Source: Flavobacteriales bacterium (GTDB taxonomy: Bacteria > Bacteroidota > Bacteroidia > Flavobacteriales > BACL11). From it: a DNA stretch of 28,548 nucleotides. Both the position numbers and the translations under genes were made by a program. Under the pieces are notes generated by a model that saw only the letters and a list, made by a program, of their open reading frames with translations, was not told where the DNA came from and made no database searches. The stretch is taken from positions 1 through 28,548 of the forward strand of contig PCBP01000041.1 of NCBI GenBank assembly GCA_002730985.1, in the 5' to 3' direction. Shown in pieces: positions 23,678-28,548 of the stretch (its first letter is position 1; each line of letters begins with the position of its first letter).

Positions 23678-23685
23678 CAAATTTA
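23678..23685 (-). promoter_or_regulatory. Putative -7 element for the 27-aa miniprotein
   Basis: TAAATTTG on the minus strand is an exact TAnnTTTG match, 22 nt before the ATG at 23655. The nearest TGTTAA hexamer of the 23706-23744 array is 20 bp upstream. Confidence 0.5.
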
Positions 23686-23705
23686 CATATAGATATTCAG
23701 TCTCA

Positions 23706-23744
23706 TGTTAAATAGACATTACCCCTATGTTAAGAAATTGTTAA
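23706..23744. promoter_or_regulatory. Pho-box-like direct-repeat operator between the miniprotein and phoB
   Basis: Three exact TGTTAA hexamers at 23706, 23728 and 23739 (steps of 22 and 11 bp), with a degenerate CATTAC at 23717 filling the missing register. The 23728-23744 pair reads TGTTAA-N5-TGTTAA, and the G after each copy is conserved too. Total length (39 bp) and period match the array at 23456-23494. It could serve phoB, the miniprotein, or both. Confidence 0.6.
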
Positions 23745-23803
23745 GGGCTGATTATAATATATTAAATCTTAATAAAAAGAGCGGTAAATTCTAATGTAAT
23801 AAT

Positions 23804-23811
23804 TAGATTTG
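23804..23811 (+). promoter_or_regulatory. Putative -7 element for phoB-phoR
   Basis: TAGATTTG is an exact TAnnTTTG match, ending only 4 nt before the phoB ATG, which predicts a leaderless or near-leaderless transcript. The Pho-box-like array is 59 bp upstream. No -33 TTG is seen. Confidence 0.45.
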
Positions 23812-23815
23812 CACC

Positions 23816-24490
23816 ATGTCAGAGTCATATAAGATATTATTAGTTGATGATGAAAAAGATATTTTAGAGTTTCTTTCATATAATTTAAAGAAGGAATCAT
23901 TTATTGTAAGAACTGCTCTTAATGGAGAACTGGCTATAGAAGAGGCAAAAAAGTTTCATCCAGATTTAATTATACTTGATGTAATGATGCCGGAGATGGA
24001 TGGCATTACTACTTGTGCTGAGATAAGAAAGATTTCAGATTTAGAGTCTGTATTAATATTATTTTTAACAGCTCGCTCAGAGGAATATTCTGAGTTAGCA
24101 GGATTTGATGCTGGAGCAGATGACTATGTTACAAAGCCGATTAAGCCTAAATTATTAATTAGCAGAATAAAGGCGCTTTTAAAACGAAATAATAAAAAAG
24201 AGATTGAATCTAATATAAAGATAGCAGATATTAATATTGACAAATCCAAGCATTTGTTATTATATAAGAACGAGGAGGTTCATTTAGCAAAAAAAGAGTT
24301 TAATTTATTGTATTATCTAATGACTATTCCTGGCAGAGTCTTTACAAGACAAGAGATTATAGCTGAGATATGGAAAGATGCTTTTGTTGGAGACAGAACA
24401 ATTGATGTGCATATTCGTAAGATAAGAGAGAAAATAGGTAGTCATCATATTAAAACTATAAAAGGAGTGGGTTATAAGTTTGACATATAA
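23816..24490 (+). CDS. phoB: OmpR/PhoB-family response regulator
   Basis: Two-domain DNA-binding response regulator of 224 aa. The receiver domain (1-120) has the acidic pocket D11/D12, phospho-acceptor D55 in IILDVMMPEMDG, the switch FLTAR and the conserved Lys in YVTKPIKP. The C-terminal winged-helix domain (about 130-224) ends with GRVFTRQEIIAEIW, RTIDVHIRKIREKIG and IKTIKGVGYKF, the standard OmpR/PhoB DNA-binding signature. The PhoB assignment rests on context: it sits beside a PiT-porin phosphate operon and two arrays of 11-bp-spaced direct repeats suited to a PhoB-type head-to-tail dimer, and the kinase lacks a periplasmic sensor as in PhoR. The ATG follows a -7 element by 4 nt. The stop overlaps the kinase ATG by 1 nt (TAATG). 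Confidence 0.88.
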   Translation: MSESYKILLVDDEKDILEFLSYNLKKESFIVRTALNGELAIEEAKKFHPDLIILDVMMPEMDGITTCAEIRKISDLESVLILFLTARSEEYSELAGFDAGADDYVTKPIKPKLLISRIKALLKRNNKKEIESNIKIADINIDKSKHLLLYKNEEVHLAKKEFNLLYYLMTIPGRVFTRQEIIAEIWKDAFVGDRTIDVHIRKIREKIGSHHIKTIKGVGYKFDI

Positions 24491-25494
24491 TGAAGATTAA
24501 TACTCCAATCCGGATTGCTATCCTTTTAAGTGTCGTGATATTTTCTTTCGCTTTTATTATATTCTATATAGTTGACGATCGGGTAAATATTTTTTATAGT
24601 TTAATAGTATTTATCATATTTATAACTGCTCTTATTTATTATGTGGTAAAGAAGTTCTTTCATGAAAAGATTAAAGTAATTTATAAGAGTATATATAAGT
24701 TCAAAGGAACTTCAAATATTCGAGATTTAGATATCGAAAATGTAGAGCGAGAGGCTGAGGAGTGGGCAGATGCAAAAGAAGAGGAACTTAATGCTTACAA
24801 AAGAGATGAGAATTATAGAAGAGAATTCCTTGGGAATGTTTCACACGAACTTAAAACCCCGATTTTTAATATTCAGGGGTATATTCAAACTTTATTAGAT
24901 GGAGGAATAAATGATGAAAATATTAACATGAAATATCTTGAACGAACAAATAAGAGTGTGGATAGGATGATCAATATTGTAGAAGATTTAGAGGTTATTT
25001 CTAGGCTGGAGACAGAGCAATCTGAGCTAGAATTTCAGTCATTCAATGTAGTACAGCTTGCCAAAGAAGTTCTTGACGCTTTTGAGATGAGGGCGGGACA
25101 GATGCATATTAAGTTAGAGTTAAGTAATGAGTCTCAATCTGAGATTGCAGTAGGAGATAGAGATAAAATCCAGCAAGTGTTTATGAACCTTATTAGTAAT
25201 TCTATTAAATATGGTAAGGAGAATGGATCTACTAGTATTAAATTCTATGATATGGAGAAGAATATGTTGATTGAAGTGGCAGATGATGGGATAGGAATCG
25301 AAGAAGATTCTTTAGATCGTCTTTTTGAAAGATTCTATCGAGTTGATAAGAACAGGTCTAGAGAGATTGGAGGAACGGGACTTGGGTTAGCCATTGTCAA
25401 ACATATTTTGGAAGGTCATAATCAGCAAATTAATGTTAGGAGTACTGTTGGTGTTGGCTCTACATTTTCGTTTATTTTAGAAAAGGGAAAATAA
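24490..25494 (+). CDS. PhoR-like sensor histidine kinase
   Basis: Inner-membrane histidine kinase of 334 aa, the partner of the preceding regulator. Two membrane helices (about 8-27 and 34-53) are separated by only about 6 residues, so there is no periplasmic sensor domain, as in PhoR proteins that take their signal from the Pst/PhoU system. Residues 54-110 are a charged helical linker without an obvious PAS domain, which is shorter than in typical PhoR. HisKA carries H119 in FLGNVSHELKTP. The ATPase domain has the N box NLISNSIKYG, G1 DDGIGI, F box LFERFYRVD and G2 GGTGLGLAIVKH. The 3' end overlaps the convergent glycosyltransferase gene by 18 bp. No pst or phoU genes are in the window. Confidence 0.88.
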   Translation: MKINTPIRIAILLSVVIFSFAFIIFYIVDDRVNIFYSLIVFIIFITALIYYVVKKFFHEKIKVIYKSIYKFKGTSNIRDLDIENVEREAEEWADAKEEELNAYKRDENYRREFLGNVSHELKTPIFNIQGYIQTLLDGGINDENINMKYLERTNKSVDRMINIVEDLEVISRLETEQSELEFQSFNVVQLAKEVLDAFEMRAGQMHIKLELSNESQSEIAVGDRDKIQQVFMNLISNSIKYGKENGSTSIKFYDMEKNMLIEVADDGIGIEEDSLDRLFERFYRVDKNRSREIGGTGLGLAIVKHILEGHNQQINVRSTVGVGSTFSFILEKGK

Positions 25495-26526
25495 TTTCTT
25501 CCAATTTATAATTTGCTTTTCTGGTCTGGAAAATCCAGTGTAATTTTCACTTTCTATTATTGCTTTCTCAAAATTAAATTTATTCTGATTTTGATAATAA
25601 CAAATATTTTTTTGATATAGTTCTTTCGATAAATATTCTTGTTCAGTTTGTCCTGGGGTTGGGATAAAGAACGCTTTACTTCTAAGCTTTTCTAGATCCA
25701 TAATTGTTGAATATCCAGGCCTGCATATTATTAGTTTTGACTGTAAGATCACCTTATTTAATTCTTCAGTGCCTAAATGTGATTTAATAGTAAGATTGCC
25801 TATTTGGCTGGTGTTATTTAACTCTGGCTTTCCTAATACAATAAGAGATCTTTCTGTTCTGCCTTGTAAAGCTTTTGTCAGACCCCGTTCCAATATCTCC
25901 CTTTGAGTTTCAGGGCCAGAAACTATTGCAAGAAAATCATATTTTTTTGCCATTTTTTCATATTCAAATCGAGACTGCGTCCCTATATATATAGTGTTAT
26001 TTGGAAGTATATTTGGCCTGGACAACTTGCCGGCCAGATTATTTTCTTTGTTATCTATTACCCAGCAGACATTAAATCTATTTATGTATCTATAATTAAA
26101 TTGTTGAATCTTTTTAGTAAAATAAGGACTCTTTATCTCTAGTTGATGTGTAATAAATACACAGGGAATTTTTATGGCATGAAGTCCAAAGCGATTATCT
26201 GAAATTACCCCATCAATTTTATAATCTTTAATTATATCATTTAGAGTGGTATTTTCTTTCTTAATATTCCATATAATTTTTGGAACTTGTAAAAGCATAT
26301 TTATACTCATTGCTAGATAGCTAGAATATTTTATGTTATAACCTGGAAGACGAATTATTTCTAATTTTGGAAATTCTTTACTTAAAAGATGTAGGGGTCT
26401 CCCATCAGCAGCAATTACTACTGTAAAATTATTAGCAATCAATGCTTTAATGATAGGAATGCATCTTGTAGCGTGTCCTATCCCCCAATCAAGTGGGGCT
26501 AACAGAATTCGTTTTTTTGATTTCAC
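25477..26526 (-). CDS. MurG-like (GT28-type) glycosyltransferase family protein
   Basis: Predicted glycosyltransferase of GT-B fold, 349 aa. The N-terminal domain begins KRILLAPLDWGIGHATRCIP, the glycine-rich acceptor loop of MurG/UDP-glucuronosyltransferase-like proteins (GIGHATR), and has a DGVISDNRFGLH segment. The C-terminal domain holds FLAIVSGPETQRE and ends its donor site with LIICRPGYSTIMDLEKL plus PTPGQTEQEYLSKEL, typical of family 28. It is not the peptidoglycan MurG itself, which has different substrate motifs and sits in the dcw cluster. The start is GTG at 26526, as no ATG lies near, 4 nt after a near-consensus -7 element. The stop lies within the end of the convergent kinase gene (18-bp overlap). 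The sugar acceptor is unknown. Confidence 0.82.
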   Translation of the reverse strand: MKSKKRILLAPLDWGIGHATRCIPIIKALIANNFTVVIAADGRPLHLLSKEFPKLEIIRLPGYNIKYSSYLAMSINMLLQVPKIIWNIKKENTTLNDIIKDYKIDGVISDNRFGLHAIKIPCVFITHQLEIKSPYFTKKIQQFNYRYINRFNVCWVIDNKENNLAGKLSRPNILPNNTIYIGTQSRFEYEKMAKKYDFLAIVSGPETQREILERGLTKALQGRTERSLIVLGKPELNNTSQIGNLTIKSHLGTEELNKVILQSKLIICRPGYSTIMDLEKLRSKAFFIPTPGQTEQEYLSKELYQKNICYYQNQNKFNFEKAIIESENYTGFSRPEKQIINWKKLFSLF

Positions 26527-26530
26527 AGGC

Positions 26531-26538
26531 CGAAAATA
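26531..26538 (-). promoter_or_regulatory. Possible -7 element for the glycosyltransferase
   Basis: TATTTTCG on the minus strand matches TAnnTTTG at all but one position and ends 4 nt before the GTG start. The layout is the same as for the CBS-domain gene, which supports it, but it is not an exact match. Confidence 0.3.
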
Positions 26539-26550
26539 CTTAAAACAAAC

Positions 26551-26558
26551 TATTTTTG
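26551..26558 (+). promoter_or_regulatory. Putative -7 element for trmB
   Basis: TATTTTTG is an exact TAnnTTTG match ending 16 nt before the TTG start of trmB, in the 48-bp divergent gap with the glycosyltransferase gene. No -33 TTG lies at the usual distance. Confidence 0.45.
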
Positions 26559-26574
26559 TCTTAAAATAAAAATT

Positions 26575-27240
26575 TTGGGAAAAAATAAATTAAAAAAGTT
26601 TGCTCAGATGCAGAATTTCTCTCATGTTGAGCAACCTAATTTGGAGGTATTAGAAAAAGGGTATGCTTTAAAGGGCAATTGGAGAAATGATTTCTTTAAA
26701 AATAATAATCCGTTGGTGTTAGAGCTAGGATGTGGGATGGGGGAATATAGTGTTGGATTAGCAGAAAAGTTCCCAGAAAAAAATTTTTTGGGGATAGATA
26801 TAAAAGGTGCAAGGATTTGGCAGGGGGCCGTTGAAGCTTTAAAAAAGAAGATAAATAATGTTGGTTTCTTGCGTATTCGTATTGATTGGATTGAGAAATG
26901 TTTTGATAAAAATGAGATAGATGAGATTTGGATTACTTTCCCTGATCCTCAACTAAAAAAAAAGCGAGGGGTGAAACGATTGACTCATCCTGTTTTTTTA
27001 AAAAGATATGAGCAAATATTAAAGAAAAAAGGATCGATACATCTCAAGACGGATAGCCAATTTTTACATGGATTTACTCTAGGAGTTATTGCTGGGGAGA
27101 GACATGTTTTAGAGGATAGTACACATGACTTGTATGGGTCTTCAGTCTTAAGAGATCATATGGAAATCAAAACACATTACGAAAAAATCTATTTAGACGA
27201 AGGTTTGCCTATCACTTATTTGAGGTTTCAATTAAAATAA
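26575..27240 (+). CDS. trmB: tRNA (guanine-N7-)-methyltransferase
   Basis: SAM-dependent enzyme that methylates G46 of the tRNA variable loop to m7G. It is 221 aa, the family's normal length. The SAM-binding motif I is VLELGCGMGEYSVGLAEKFP, followed by FLGIDIKGARIWQGA. The family signatures IWITFPDPQLKKKRGVKRLTH and GSIHLKTDSQFLHGF are intact. The start is TTG, giving MGKNKLKKFAQM, which matches the conserved GKNKL-x-x-F opening of Bacteroidota TrmB; the first in-frame ATG (26602 or later) would cut this off. It is divergent from the glycosyltransferase and 65 bp upstream of the Mrp gene. Confidence 0.95.
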   Translation: MGKNKLKKFAQMQNFSHVEQPNLEVLEKGYALKGNWRNDFFKNNNPLVLELGCGMGEYSVGLAEKFPEKNFLGIDIKGARIWQGAVEALKKKINNVGFLRIRIDWIEKCFDKNEIDEIWITFPDPQLKKKRGVKRLTHPVFLKRYEQILKKKGSIHLKTDSQFLHGFTLGVIAGERHVLEDSTHDLYGSSVLRDHMEIKTHYEKIYLDEGLPITYLRFQLK

Positions 27241-27305
27241 TGTAAAAAGGTTATTTTTCTTAAGAAATATATTATAAAGACTTATATTTACCAACAAATT
27301 ATTTT

Positions 27306-28430
27306 ATGAGACTTACTAAAGAAATTGTTTTTCAAGCACTTTCTAATATAACATTGCCAAATGAAGGCCAAAGTATTGTTGATAGTGGGGCTATAAAAAA
27401 TGTCCAGATTTTTGGAAATGATGTGGAGATTGATGTGGAGGTTAAGATTCCAACTTTTCAATATAAAAAAAAGGTAGAAGTAGAATGCATTAAAGCTATA
27501 CATGATTATGCTTTTGAAAAATCAAAAGTGAAGGTGAATTTGATTGTTAATGCGCCTAAGAAAGAGGTTAAGATAAAAGGAAATGCTATTCCTGGCGTCA
27601 AGAATATTATTGCTATTTCTTCAGCAAAAGGAGGCGTTGGTAAATCAACTATAGCAGCTAACTTTGCAGTTGCTCTAGTAGATTTAGGCTATAAAGTAGG
27701 GATTATAGATGCAGATATTTATGGGCCGTCTATGCATATCATGTTTGGTTTGGAGGGGGAGATTCCTGAAGCTATAAATATTGATGGAAAATCAAAGATT
27801 AGACCTTTAGAAAGTTATGGAGTTAAGCTACTTTCTATAGGATTTTTTGCTCAAAGTCAGCAGGCAGTAGTTTGGAGAGGTCCCATGGCTTCAAAAGCAT
27901 TAAATCAATTGCTCTGGGATACCCATTGGGGGGAGTTAGATTATCTGGTAGTGGATTTACCACCTGGAACCGGAGATGTCCATTTATCTTTAGTTCAATC
28001 TATTCCTTTAACAGGAGCTGTTGTTGTCAGTACTCCACAAAATATTGCGCTTGCAGATGCCAAAAAAGGGGTAAATATGTTCCAAATGGATAGTATTAAT
28101 GTACCTGTGTTAGGAATAGTAGAGAATATGGCTTATTTTACTCCTGAGGAATTGCCAGATAATAAATATTATATCTTTGGTAAAGAAGGAGCGAAAGGAT
28201 TAGCTGAGCAAATGGAGATAGAATTTTTGGCTCAAATACCTTTAGTCCAATCAGTTAGAGAGGCTGCAGACGCAGGTAGGCCAGCAGTATTGCAAGGGTC
28301 TACTCCTATAGCCTTAGAGTTATTATATATGACAAAGAGTATATTAGCATCAATTAATAAAAGAAATGTTAATTTAGCACCAACTAAAGCAGTAGAATTA
28401 ACTAACTCAAAAGGCTGTTCAGCTAAATAG
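27306..28430 (+). CDS. Mrp/ApbC-family iron-sulfur cluster carrier ATPase
   Basis: Cytoplasmic P-loop ATPase of 374 aa involved in delivering [4Fe-4S] clusters. An N-terminal MIP18/DUF59 domain (about 1-85) precedes the deviant Walker A IAISSAKGGVGKST (about residues 102-115), then IIDADIYGPSMHIMFG, the switch PPGTGDVHL and STPQNIALADAKKG. The CxxC usually found in ENM-x-x-FxCxxC of ApbC/Nbp35 proteins is missing: here it reads ENMAYFTPEELPDNKYYIFG, and the only late Cys is in the C-terminal GCSAK. This is in line with Bacteroidota Mrp proteins as I know them, but it means cluster binding would differ. A NifU-domain gene follows after 8 bp, supporting the Fe-S role. Confidence 0.93.
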   Translation: MRLTKEIVFQALSNITLPNEGQSIVDSGAIKNVQIFGNDVEIDVEVKIPTFQYKKKVEVECIKAIHDYAFEKSKVKVNLIVNAPKKEVKIKGNAIPGVKNIIAISSAKGGVGKSTIAANFAVALVDLGYKVGIIDADIYGPSMHIMFGLEGEIPEAINIDGKSKIRPLESYGVKLLSIGFFAQSQQAVVWRGPMASKALNQLLWDTHWGELDYLVVDLPPGTGDVHLSLVQSIPLTGAVVVSTPQNIALADAKKGVNMFQMDSINVPVLGIVENMAYFTPEELPDNKYYIFGKEGAKGLAEQMEIEFLAQIPLVQSVREAADAGRPAVLQGSTPIALELLYMTKSILASINKRNVNLAPTKAVELTNSKGCSAK

Positions 28431-28438
28431 AATATTAT

Positions 28439-28548
28439 ATGGGAATTATTACAGACAAGAAAATCATTACTAAGATTACGAATGCGCTTGCAGAAATTAG
28501 ACCATTTTTAGAGGATGATGGTGGGGATATTAATTTTGTAGAGTTAAC
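28439..28548 (+). CDS. NifU-like domain protein, 5' part
   Basis: First 36 codons of a NifU C-terminal-domain (NFU) protein, cut by the window end. The readable part MGIITDKKIITKITNALAEI followed by RPFLEDDGGDINFVEL is the start of the domain, with the family's DDGGDI signature; the CxxC would lie downstream. It starts 8 bp after the Mrp stop, so the two form an Fe-S delivery operon. It is distinct from the longer NFU protein encoded at 7228-7821, which has an extra Nfu_N domain. Confidence 0.88.
   Translation, partial: MGIITDKKIITKITNALAEIRPFLEDDGGDINFVEL

Noticed and set aside
27288..27503. Antisense ORF over the start of the Mrp gene
   Set aside because: Shadow frame with skewed composition (F/Y/N/I) and no signals.
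1..28548. CRISPR array, defence island, prophage, IS element, tRNA or rRNA
   Set aside because: I looked for repeated spacers, transposase or integrase motifs, terminal inverted repeats and RNA-gene cores on both strands and saw none. Gene content is core metabolic and envelope.

Overview
The window is a gene-dense stretch of a low-GC (very AT-rich) chromosome from a Bacteroidota member, most likely of the Flavobacteriales. The evidence for this is the gene order porG-uppS-bamA-ompH-ompH-murI, a PorG/DUF6089 protein (a type IX secretion component), outer-membrane proteins with 'KAQ/SQ/TAQ'-ending signal peptides, the absence of clear Shine-Dalgarno sites, and repeated Bacteroidota-type -7 promoter elements (TAnnTTTG) in the gaps. 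There are no rRNA or tRNA genes, insertion sequences, phage genes or CRISPR arrays.

Layout. 1-4592 (+): the 3' part of a polyprenyl diphosphate synthase, then sucA-sucB (E1 and E2 of 2-oxoglutarate dehydrogenase). 4632-6489: an electron-transfer group with a [2Fe-2S] ferredoxin and a thioredoxin-reductase-like ferredoxin-NADP reductase on the minus strand, and a divergent 2[4Fe-4S] ferredoxin. 6522-16950 (-): a long envelope and cofactor run. In transcription order it is a CBS-domain protein, a small Omp85-like protein, nadK, porG, uppS, bamA, two ompH/skp genes, a terminator, murI, an NFU-type Fe-S scaffold and an outer-membrane beta-barrel protein. 16988-18468 (+): pdxJ and an alpha/beta hydrolase, divergent from the CBS gene over only 37 bp. 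18566-21141 (-): a compact four-gene unit of a 57-aa two-helix membrane protein, a LuxE-like acyl-protein synthetase, a GNAT acetyltransferase and a lipoprotein metallo-beta-lactamase-fold hydrolase. 21279-25494: a phosphate locus with an outer-membrane porin and a PiT-like permease (-), a 27-codon membrane miniprotein (-), and a PhoB-like regulator with a PhoR-like kinase (+). 25477-28548: a MurG-like glycosyltransferase (-), trmB, an Mrp/ApbC Fe-S carrier, and the start of a second NifU-domain gene.

The most interesting signal is in the phosphate locus. Two 39-bp arrays of TGTTAA-like hexamers are spaced at 11 and 22 bp. One lies 9 bp upstream of the -7 element of the permease-porin operon. 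The other lies between phoB and the miniprotein gene. Their geometry matches that of known Pho boxes (direct repeats every 11 bp, next to the -10), so the window probably shows a self-contained Bacteroidota Pho regulon with its operator. The 27-aa miniprotein has its own promoter and terminator and may belong to that regulon. The second notable element is the tightly coupled miniprotein/LuxE-like/GNAT/MBL operon, whose pathway I do not recognise. Most other genes are ordinary core functions. Several appear to use TTG or GTG starts or to be transcribed with almost no leader.
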